Assembly: GCA_026398415.1 (NCBI GenBank)
Contig: JAPLSY010000019.1
Location: 44,995-108,994, forward strand
DNA length: 64,000 bases
Source of the DNA: Kiritimatiellota bacterium
GTDB taxonomy: Bacteria > Verrucomicrobiota > Kiritimatiellia > JAAZAB01
Direction of reading: 5' to 3'
Part shown: one piece after another, positions 51,397 through 58,698 of the stretch
Layout: the number at the start of each line of letters is the position of its first letter
Numbering within the stretch: position 1 is the first letter of the stretch
Notes under the pieces: model-generated
The model's database searches: none
The model's input: the letters and a program-made list of their open reading frames with translations, nothing else
What the model was told of the DNA's origin: nothing
Translations under genes and position numbers: made by a program

Positions 51397-52459
51397 GGAG
51401 GCCCGTCATCCTTCTGTTCGCATTCATCCAGGCATCCACCGTCTCGTACAAGGCTTCCACGTTTTGCACGGGGGTTTCGCGATCGAAAGACCAGGCACAA
51501 AGCAGTGTGGACGGCGCGCCGGCCGTGGCGGCGAGCATGTCGGTAATGATCTTGCGTACTCGCTCGGGCGTGCCGTCGCGCACCGGCACCGGGTCAATCA
51601 GCGGCCGCATCGCCACGCCGGGCAGTATCCGGACCGCGGCCGCCAGGTCCGTTCCTGCTCCGAGTTCGATAGCCGTCACGCGAGGAATCTCGGCGAAGGC
51701 TTCTAGCAGGTGCGAGGAAACGCCGCAAGAGTGGTAACTGCTCTCGGGAAACCCGGCGGCCAGCGTCCGGTTGACTGGCAACACGGTAGCGCGGTAAACG
51801 TCCGGCGAGAGCATGCCGGCCGAACAATCGCCCAGGTGCAAGCGACGGGGAGGCGGTGCGCTGATTTCCAGCGCCAGCCGCGCAAAGATGGCCCGGTAGA
51901 TTTCCCAGACCTTCGCGAAGAGGCGCTGCGCCGCGGCCGGGTCGTCCATGAGCAGCAGGAACAGGGACTCGCCGCAAAGCTGGTGCGCGGTCGTGTACGG
52001 AGTGTGAATGTTCATCATCCCGGTCTTGATCCCGAACACGTCCGCCCGTTCCCCGTACAAGGCCCGCATTTCGCGGTATTGGCGCACCAAGGCGTCCACG
52101 ATGGGATGGCGCGCGGCGGCCTGCGCGTCAATGCGCTCCACTTGACCGGGGGTCAACCCCGCCCACGGATTGCCCCGCGTCTCCAAGGTAGCATCCGGCG
52201 GACAATGAAGCTCCGCGCCCTGCGTGAGCTTCAGCAAGTCAATCGGCTGGATGAACAGATCGCTCGAGGGGGCCGGGTGCGGGCTACCCACGCCGAAGCG
52301 TCCCAGGATTTCATACAGGAACCGGTTTTCGGCGCACTCGACGTCGGCCCGGTAGCGCGGTTCGAAATAATACGCCTCGCCGTACGTCACGCCCACGTGC
52401 TTGTGGTAAAACGAAGGCATGAAATTGAGGCTGACCGGCATGGTGTGCGGCATCGTCAT
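51386..52459 (-). CDS. URO-D superfamily protein 2
   Basis: A 357-residue URO-D-like protein, more divergent than its neighbours. Seen: the LGDCSAGMLSPDVYRATVLPVNR segment and SYHSCGVSSHLLEAFAEIP, where the His-x-Cys pattern corresponds to metal ligands in MtaA/MtbA-type enzymes. The barrel start (MPVSLNFMPSFYHKHVG) is unusual. The start at 52459 overlaps the URO-D 3 stop as ATGA. Function probably methyl transfer, but unproven. Confidence 0.72.
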   Translation of the reverse strand: MTMPHTMPVSLNFMPSFYHKHVGVTYGEAYYFEPRYRADVECAENRFLYEILGRFGVGSPHPAPSSDLFIQPIDLLKLTQGAELHCPPDATLETRGNPWAGLTPGQVERIDAQAAARHPIVDALVRQYREMRALYGERADVFGIKTGMMNIHTPYTTAHQLCGESLFLLLMDDPAAAQRLFAKVWEIYRAIFARLALEISAPPPRRLHLGDCSAGMLSPDVYRATVLPVNRTLAAGFPESSYHSCGVSSHLLEAFAEIPRVTAIELGAGTDLAAAVRILPGVAMRPLIDPVPVRDGTPERVRKIITDMLAATAGAPSTLLCAWSFDRETPVQNVEALYETVDAWMNANRRMTGLHEP

Positions 52460-53406
52460 TCTGCACCCCCGCCTTTCGTCCGACGCGCGCAAAACTCGCG
52501 GTACACCTCCAACATGTATTCATAATTTTCCAGTGGCATTCCAGAAAAAACCGTGTTCGACGTGCCAAAAATGTAGCCGCCACCGGGCGCGGAGTTTTCG
52601 AGACAATACAGCGCCGATCTCCGGATCGCCTCCTTCGGCCCGTCCTGCAACAGACTGCACTGCACGTTGCCCATGAGCGCCATTTTACCATGACCCCGGC
52701 GTTTCACCTCCACAATATCCATCCCCGCCATAGGGTCCACAGACTGGAAACACGCCGCGCCCAGTGAAAGATAATCGTCCAGGACCGGCATAATGTTGCC
52801 GTCCGTATGCACGAATGGAATGACGCCCCGTTGCCGGAGATGGCCCATCTGCATCCGCAGGTAAGGCGTGATATATTCCCGGAATTGAGCGGGCGAGATG
52901 AACGGTCCGCCGTTGAAGGCTACGTCGTTGACGACATGCACAAAATCGGCGCCGGCATCGGCCAGCTTGTCGAAGATGGCCAGCGCCTTGCGGTGCTTTT
53001 CCTCCGCTGTCGCGCGAATAACCTCCGGATGTTCCACCAGATCCACGGCGAACTGCTCCCAGTCGCATATGCTCTCAATGGACCAGACGGTGTCCCCAAC
53101 GATACTGCCGATCAGGATCTCGTCACCGAAGGTCCGCTTCGCCGCCCGAACCCCATCCGGATCGCTCCACGGCCAGAAGACGGCCAGCGCATCCCACCGG
53201 TAGCGTTCGACGATCTTCTCGTAAATGCGCATACATCGGCCAATCAGCCGATCCTTCTCCACGCTCGTGCACCCCTCCCACGCGTTGCGATCCGGAAACT
53301 CCAGGCCGAAGGCCTCCTTTTCAAGTTCGAACATGACCTCGAAATGCGGCGGCCAGTCCGGCTCCTCGAAGGCCAGTGTCTTCAGCATTCTTTCCTTGCC
53401 TGTCAT
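52456..53406 (-). CDS. URO-D superfamily protein 3
   Basis: A 316-residue URO-D-like protein: TGKERMLKTLAFEEPDWPP start, DALAVFWPWSDPDG, NDVAFNGGPFISPAQFREYITPYLR, VIPFVHTDGNIMPVLDDYLSLG and the GGGYIFGTSNTV C-terminal loop typical of methylcobamide:CoM methyltransferase relatives. In the third, HTDGN replaces HxCG, so the zinc site differs from URO-D 1 and 2. GAGG lies eight bases before the ATG. It is 16 bases after the SGNH esterase gene. Confidence 0.82.
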   Translation of the reverse strand: MTGKERMLKTLAFEEPDWPPHFEVMFELEKEAFGLEFPDRNAWEGCTSVEKDRLIGRCMRIYEKIVERYRWDALAVFWPWSDPDGVRAAKRTFGDEILIGSIVGDTVWSIESICDWEQFAVDLVEHPEVIRATAEEKHRKALAIFDKLADAGADFVHVVNDVAFNGGPFISPAQFREYITPYLRMQMGHLRQRGVIPFVHTDGNIMPVLDDYLSLGAACFQSVDPMAGMDIVEVKRRGHGKMALMGNVQCSLLQDGPKEAIRRSALYCLENSAPGGGYIFGTSNTVFSGMPLENYEYMLEVYREFCARRTKGGGAE

Positions 53407-53422
53407 CGGGTAATCCTCACTC

Positions 53423-54499
53423 TTATCGCACGGGTTCCACCTTTACGCCGGCCTTGATGATCTCCGCCGCCAATCGGTCCGCCATGACGGCAAAGCCCTT
53501 GTCGTTGGGATGCAAGCCATCGGCGAAATAACCCGGTTCGGACGGAATCAGCGTGGGCCCCTCCACGAGGAGCAAGCGGTTGTCATTCCGCGTTGCGATC
53601 AGTTTGCGCAGTGCCTTGCGGTAGTCCTCCAGATTTTCGAGCTTTTCCCACCCTTCCCGCAGACCCGGCACGCTGAGCGGCGTAATGACGACTATCAGGG
53701 CCGTCGGCCGCCGCTCATGAATCGTGTCGAGAATCGCCCCGTAGTTTTGCGCAAAGGCATCTACCGGAACGCACCCATAACAGTCGTTGGCGCCCAGCAA
53801 GACGGTGACAACGTCCGGGTTCATGGCCGTCACCAGCCGGGCGTCGTCCGGCACGGCGGTCCGGTTCCCAAAGCCCAGATTCACGAGTTGCCACCCCATC
53901 GTTTCCGCCAGTTGCCAGGCATAGCCGGACAACGCGTCACCTGCGAGAAATCCGTGCGTTATCGAATCGCCATAGGCCACGTAGACGGATCGCTCAGCCA
54001 CCGGCGGCAGTACCAGTAATTGCCCGCCCGCCGTCAGTCGCAAACCGCGAAAAACGACCGGATCCGCATACGGCAGTACGAGCCCCCAGGTGTGCGGCTC
54101 GCCGTCATCAGCCGCAAGCCTGACTCGTACGACACCGCCCGCATCGGAGAGACGATCGAATGTGGCGGTTCGACGCCCGTCCTTCAGCACCACGCCTGTG
54201 CCCTGGTAGTTGATACGTTTCGTGAGCGATGCTTTCGGCGCATACTCGATCAGCGCCTCGGCCTCGGTCGCCACCATGCGAAACCGGACCACCGCGCCGG
54301 GCGTATCCTTGCCGAACAGGGTGTCGGCAACCGGCCGCACACCGAATGCCGCTTCCGGCGTGCAAAGCAACTCGATGAATCCGCTATAGACAAGGTTGGA
54401 ATGGTCGGGAGCGACCGCCAGGGGAAGGGACTCGGCATTCGTCATCGTCACGATTTCTTTCAGACCGACCGTGTTGCCTTTCTGATACGCCGCTTTCAT
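53423..54499 (-). CDS. SGNH/GDSL carbohydrate esterase (CE2-like)
   Basis: A 358-residue esterase: a beta-sandwich N-terminal domain (about 25-165) and an SGNH domain with block I VAYGDSITHG (nucleophile Ser), block III GANDCYG and block V DGLHPND (Asp-His). This arrangement is that of CE2 acetyl esterases. No signal peptide is visible, so the substrate is probably imported oligosaccharide. It is the first gene of the minus-strand block and is divergent from the AraC regulator. Confidence 0.85.
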   Translation of the reverse strand: MKAAYQKGNTVGLKEIVTMTNAESLPLAVAPDHSNLVYSGFIELLCTPEAAFGVRPVADTLFGKDTPGAVVRFRMVATEAEALIEYAPKASLTKRINYQGTGVVLKDGRRTATFDRLSDAGGVVRVRLAADDGEPHTWGLVLPYADPVVFRGLRLTAGGQLLVLPPVAERSVYVAYGDSITHGFLAGDALSGYAWQLAETMGWQLVNLGFGNRTAVPDDARLVTAMNPDVVTVLLGANDCYGCVPVDAFAQNYGAILDTIHERRPTALIVVITPLSVPGLREGWEKLENLEDYRKALRKLIATRNDNRLLLVEGPTLIPSEPGYFADGLHPNDKGFAVMADRLAAEIIKAGVKVEPVR

Positions 54500-54557
54500 G
54501 ACTTATCTCTTAAACAATCCCATTGTTTTTATTGTTTGAAATCATAGGGATCGGACG

Positions 54558-54629
54558 CCGGAATATCCATGCATGAAACGCGCATTTCTTATGGACTATT
54601 TTGACATCAATCGGTAGCATGCATTCCGG
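54558..54629. promoter_or_regulatory. Imperfect inverted repeat in AraC/SGNH divergent region
   Basis: CCGGAAT...CATGCATG (54558-54575) is mirrored by CATGCATTCCGG (54618-54629). It lies in the 165-base spacer between the divergent AraC and SGNH genes and could hold AraC-type half-sites. A TTGACA at 54601 is a possible -35 for the plus strand. Confidence 0.35.
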
Positions 54630-54664
54630 CATGGATCGCACGGAATCTAATCGAGTTCCGACTG

Positions 54665-55483
54665 ATGAAGACGCACAATATTCATTTTCTTGATAAAAAC
54701 CTGTGGCACGGCACCCGGGCTCGGCGTTCGACGGAATTGACCCCTTTGTATATCGAACGTTATTTAGGGCCGCGGCAGTCCACCCGGACATCCAGTCATG
54801 CTTTTTGGGAACTGACCTGCGTGCCGGCCGGATGCGGCCGATTAATCGGTTCTGCTCCCGTGGACTTGACACCCGGCACCTTATGTTTGGTGCCTCCGGG
54901 ACTGGACCATGCCGAACGCGGCGACGAAAAGCTGGATACCCTCTGGATCGGTCTGAAAGGCAAGTACCTGAGCAATGAACCGGTCGCGCAGACCCGCTGG
55001 GTACACAACCAAACGCTGGTCAATCGGGTAGAACAGCTATGGTTGTTTGTTGTACGGCAATCCGGCCGCATCGGCCCGGAACTTGACGCCATGACGGCGG
55101 GGATTGTGGCCACTTTTTTCCGGCTCCTGTCGGAAGGCGCCAAAGAGCCGCTGGCGGCCGATGCCCTCGAACGGGCTATGTTGTTGTTTCACCAGCAGTT
55201 CTTCACTCAAATATCGATCGCCGAAACCGCCCGGCGTTTTGGGTACAGCACGGGGCATTTCTGTCGCACTTTCAAACAGCGGACCGGTCAGGCGCCCATT
55301 CATTATCTGACGGACGTACGCCTTCGGCACGCCAAGCGTCTGCTGGAATACACCTCTTTGCCGATTCTGCAAGTGGCCAATCAAGCCGGCTATGAAGATC
55401 AGTTTTATTTCAGCCGTGTGTTCCGAAAAGTCACCGACCTGACTCCCACGAAGTATCGTCACACGGCACAAGCACATCACTGA
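54665..55483 (+). CDS. AraC-family transcriptional regulator
   Basis: A 272-residue regulator with an N-terminal cupin-like sensor (about 20-110, SSHAFWELTCVPAGCGRL, GTLCLVPPGLDHAE) and two C-terminal helix-turn-helices (about 175-270): ISIAETARRFGYSTGHFCRTFK and ILQVANQAGYEDQFYFSRVFRK. It most likely controls the divergent esterase/URO-D block in response to a sugar-derived ligand; this is inference from position. Confidence 0.9.
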   Translation: MKTHNIHFLDKNLWHGTRARRSTELTPLYIERYLGPRQSTRTSSHAFWELTCVPAGCGRLIGSAPVDLTPGTLCLVPPGLDHAERGDEKLDTLWIGLKGKYLSNEPVAQTRWVHNQTLVNRVEQLWLFVVRQSGRIGPELDAMTAGIVATFFRLLSEGAKEPLAADALERAMLLFHQQFFTQISIAETARRFGYSTGHFCRTFKQRTGQAPIHYLTDVRLRHAKRLLEYTSLPILQVANQAGYEDQFYFSRVFRKVTDLTPTKYRHTAQAHH

Positions 55484-55539
55484 ATTCTGTAAAGTTCTTG
55501 CTGTCGCTGCGGCACTCGGTTGTCGCGTCTTTGAATTTA

Positions 55540-56838
55540 CTATACGCCGGCGCGCTTCATCCGGGCAATGAACATGCCGTTGCTGTCTGCCTCCCAGGGC
55601 CAGATCCAGATTTGTCCCGGAGTTGGCCGGCCGGTCAGGGGATGCAGCGTCCTCTCTAGTTGAAAATCCGATCGCGCGCTGAGGAATCCGGTAATCACCG
55701 CTTGGGTCTCCGCCTCCGTCAAGGTGCATACGGCATAAACCAGGCGGCCGCCGGGCCGCACTTTATCGGCGCCGGCCAGCAGGAGCTGTTCCTGAATCCG
55801 GCCTTGGCCGGACCGCTGGACGATGTCGCGTTCCGTAGTGCGCCAGCGCGCATCCGGATTGCGCGCCCACGTGCCGATGCCCGAACAAGGCGCATCAATC
55901 AAGACGCCGTCAAAAGATTGGTCCGGTGCGGGATTCCGGGTCACGTCCCAGGCGCGACACGTAATCATGTTCCGGCGCCCGGTCCGACATTGCCGGACGC
56001 GTTTCTGCAATGTGTCCAGACTGCCGGAGCGCACATCCGTGGCGAGAATCGTGCCCTGCTGTTCCATGAGATCAGCCAAGTGCAGACTTTTGCCCCCGGC
56101 ACCGGCGCAAACATCCCACCAGTGTTCCCCAGGTTTGGGCGCACAGATCCAGCCGACACATTGGGATGCCAAGTCCTGGATTTCGAAATGGACTTCCTTG
56201 GACAAGCGTTCCAGATCGGGCGCGCCCTGCAAACGGATTGCGCCGGCAACCTGCGGATGAGCGGCCGCCGGGATCGCATGACGCGCCAGCGCGGCTGATA
56301 TCCGTTCCTGGGCATCGCTTTCGGTCCGAATCCAGGTTGACGGCCGGATCTGAAACGCCTTGATACATTGCAGTCGGTGTGCAACGGGATCTGTATCATG
56401 GGGAACGCACAACTGGGCCGGCAGCCAGGCAGGCACTAACTGCTCAATGGCGGGCGGTGGCGTCCCGAGCCATTGACCTGCAGGCTTCGCCTTTTCCTCC
56501 ACGGTCATGCCCCCGATAGGTTGGGGGTTTAAGCGGCTCAATCCACCCTGTTCGGCCAGGAGCGTCACCGCCGGATGGGGTTCCATGGCATCCAACAGGT
56601 ATGCTATTGCGCAACGCGCCGGTTCCGGCGGCATCAGCCAGCCCCGCCAGCGAAACCAGGAAAAAACCAGTGCGGAAAAAAATCGCCGGTCGCGCGAGCC
56701 GAATTCCGAATGCTCCCGGTAATAGCGGCGCAAGGTCTGGTCGGCCGGGTGTCCCTGGCTCACCGCCTCTTCCAATTGCCGGATCAGGGGCTCGGCCAGT
56801 TCGGCTTGTTTGCGGGCGGCTTTGGGTGGCAAAGTCAT
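55540..56838 (-). CDS. rRNA cytosine-C5 methyltransferase (RsmB/NOP family)
   Basis: A 432-residue SAM-dependent methyltransferase. N-terminal helical (NusB-like) part up to about 150, PUA-less middle, then the catalytic domain: DVCAGAGGKSLHLA (motif I), DAPCSGIGTWARNPDARW (motif IV, with the TC-type cysteine) and YAVCTLTEAE (motif VI, second cysteine). It probably makes m5C in 16S rRNA. The start at 56838 fits the family; the frame extends to 56943 without support. Confidence 0.9.
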   Translation of the reverse strand: MTLPPKAARKQAELAEPLIRQLEEAVSQGHPADQTLRRYYREHSEFGSRDRRFFSALVFSWFRWRGWLMPPEPARCAIAYLLDAMEPHPAVTLLAEQGGLSRLNPQPIGGMTVEEKAKPAGQWLGTPPPAIEQLVPAWLPAQLCVPHDTDPVAHRLQCIKAFQIRPSTWIRTESDAQERISAALARHAIPAAAHPQVAGAIRLQGAPDLERLSKEVHFEIQDLASQCVGWICAPKPGEHWWDVCAGAGGKSLHLADLMEQQGTILATDVRSGSLDTLQKRVRQCRTGRRNMITCRAWDVTRNPAPDQSFDGVLIDAPCSGIGTWARNPDARWRTTERDIVQRSGQGRIQEQLLLAGADKVRPGGRLVYAVCTLTEAETQAVITGFLSARSDFQLERTLHPLTGRPTPGQIWIWPWEADSNGMFIARMKRAGV

Positions 56839-56944
56839 GGCTTTTAATCTACACCCGGCGGTCGGCGGCGGCAAGGGCGGTTGTTTTCGTCCTTGCCGGG
56901 CCAGGAGCCAATATGGTAGATTTTCAGCGTTGGTGTTGGTCACC

Positions 56945-56979
56945 GATTACTAATTACTGATCACTGATTACTGATAACT
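56945..56979 (+). repeat. Degenerate heptamer repeat, GATTACT family
   Basis: Five consecutive 7-base units: GATTACT, AATTACT, GATCACT, GATTACT, GATAACT, ending 19 bases before the NDK-like start codon. Confidence 0.8.
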
Positions 56980-56998
56980 TCTTTCAGGGGAATTCATT

Positions 56999-58162
56999 AT
57001 GGCTTCCGAACTTGCTTTTGTTCTGATCAATCCATATACGATTGCCAAATCGCGGACGGGGGGTGTCATTGGCCGGTTCATGAGCCGCACCGGGTTGGAT
57101 TTGGTGGCGGCCCGGATGTTTTCCCCTGGGAAGGAACTGATCGAAACCTACGCGTCCATGGTGGACAAAGATAAAAGTTTGAAACCGGCCGTCCGCCGGC
57201 TCCTGGCCGACTATGTGCTTTGCTCTTATGCTCCCGACCCCGTCACTGGCCGCAGCCGGCGGGTGCTGATGATCCTGCTGGAAGGCGAAGATGCCATTCA
57301 GAAAGTCAGGGATATGGCCGGTCCCGTGACCATGGGCGGCGGCGAGACCATTCGGGACACTTTCGGCGACTATGTGGTGGATGAAAAGAAACAGGTTAAT
57401 TATTTCGAGCCGGCGGTGCTGATCGGATCGAGTCGGGAAGAAACCGCCGCCACGCTCAAGCTCTGGAGCCGGCATGCGACGTCCGACGGCGGGTTTCTGC
57501 AGACCACGGTAGATAATAGTCCCGGCGAAAAAGGCTGGCAACGCACCCTGGTGCTGATCAAGCCGGACAGCTTCCGCTTCCCTAGCGCCAAGCCGGGTAA
57601 TATAATCGATCTTTTGTCACGCTCCGGCCTGCGAATCATTGCCGCCAAAGTCCACCGCATGAGCGTAGCGCAAGCGGAAGAATTTTATCGGCCGGTGCGC
57701 CAGGTGTTGCGCGAGAAAATGAAGCGCACGGTTTCCGAAAGGGCCGCGAAAGCCCTGGAAGCGGAGCTGGGCATCGCCATTCCGGACACCGTCCGCCAAC
57801 TGCTCGAAGAACAACTGGGGCCGCTTTTCGGCGACGAGCAGTTCAACCAGATCGTCAAATTCATGACCGGCTGTTACCCGCCGACCTGCCCGCCGCAGGA
57901 CAAAACCAAGGATGGCCCCAGCAAATGCCTGGCCCTGGTGTATGGCGGAGTAGGCGCCGTGGAGAAAATCCGCAACCTGCTCGGCGCCACCGACCCGAAT
58001 AAAGCCCAGCCCGGCTCCGTGCGGCGCGAGTTCGGGCTCGATGTCATGGTCAACGCAGCGCACGCCTCCGATTCCGTGGAAAACGCCGAGCGCGAGATCG
58101 GCATCATCAAGGTTGACGAAGACCTCATCACCCCCTGGGTGCGCAAGTATTACGGGAATTAA
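56999..58162 (+). CDS. Tandem nucleoside diphosphate kinase
   Basis: A 387-residue protein made of two NDK-like domains. The C-terminal copy (about 180-387) keeps LVLIKPDS (Lys188) and NAAHASDS with the phosphohistidine His355, but has an insertion of about 100 residues (about 220-320) with GCYPPTCPP. In the N-terminal copy the same places read LINPYT and LIGSSREE: Lys and His are both lost (His aligns with Ile142). One active and one degenerate domain is the likely state. AGGGG lies eight bases before the ATG. Confidence 0.85.
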   Translation: MASELAFVLINPYTIAKSRTGGVIGRFMSRTGLDLVAARMFSPGKELIETYASMVDKDKSLKPAVRRLLADYVLCSYAPDPVTGRSRRVLMILLEGEDAIQKVRDMAGPVTMGGGETIRDTFGDYVVDEKKQVNYFEPAVLIGSSREETAATLKLWSRHATSDGGFLQTTVDNSPGEKGWQRTLVLIKPDSFRFPSAKPGNIIDLLSRSGLRIIAAKVHRMSVAQAEEFYRPVRQVLREKMKRTVSERAAKALEAELGIAIPDTVRQLLEEQLGPLFGDEQFNQIVKFMTGCYPPTCPPQDKTKDGPSKCLALVYGGVGAVEKIRNLLGATDPNKAQPGSVRREFGLDVMVNAAHASDSVENAEREIGIIKVDEDLITPWVRKYYGN

Positions 58163-58319
58163 GCACGGCGTTACGGGGATAAATCGCGGATCGGGCTCGA
58201 CTGATCCACGATATGGCGAGGAATGGGCTTGCTATTTTCGCCTGACCTCCGCCATCTCCCGCTCCATGGGGTTTAACCTGTATTTGATCTACACGGCACG
58301 CTAATTAAGGGATTAAAAA

Positions 58320-58652
58320 ATGAAAGCACTGGTTGTGGTGGATGGCGGCATTTGCGGTTTCCAGACACGAATCCATGTCGAGAGCGACGATTCGCAGAAC
58401 GTGACCTTCAAGATCGCGAGTGCGTGCGAAAAAGTCAGGAAGTTCGGCGAGGTCCTGCAGGCCAAGGGGCCGGTGGATGGCTATGCCGAGATCGGCGCGG
58501 GATCCGATGGCGTGGTCCTGACGACCGCGCGTGAAAGCCTGAAAGGCTGTTGCGCCGCCTGCGCCGCGCCGGTCGGCGCCTTCAAGGCCATGCAGGTCGC
58601 GGCAAGCGTGGCCCTGCCCAAGGACGTGACGCTGAAGATCACGGTGGAGTAA
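58320..58652 (+). CDS. DUF6951-like small Cys protein
   Basis: A 110-residue protein with GGICGFQTRI at the start, a cysteine in ASACEKV, a GCCAACAAPVGA cluster (77-88) and the KAMQVAASVALPKDVTLKI end, the pattern of DUF6951. Four or five conserved cysteines suggest a metal or Fe-S site. It follows the NDK gene by 157 bases; AAGGG lies before the ATG. Function unknown. Confidence 0.72.
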   Translation: MKALVVVDGGICGFQTRIHVESDDSQNVTFKIASACEKVRKFGEVLQAKGPVDGYAEIGAGSDGVVLTTARESLKGCCAACAAPVGAFKAMQVAASVALPKDVTLKITVE

Positions 58653-58698
58653 AGGCCCCTCCGGCGGATGCCCGTGCCACCAGGAAAGCAATTGCCTA

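Noticed and set aside
50093..53406. Calling the URO-D genes hemE (heme synthesis)
   Set aside because: The arginines that bind uroporphyrinogen are not in place and three different copies sit in a sugar-esterase operon.
58163..58319. A 12-codon frame before the DUF6951-like gene
   Set aside because: No ribosome-binding site and no conserved feature; probably chance.
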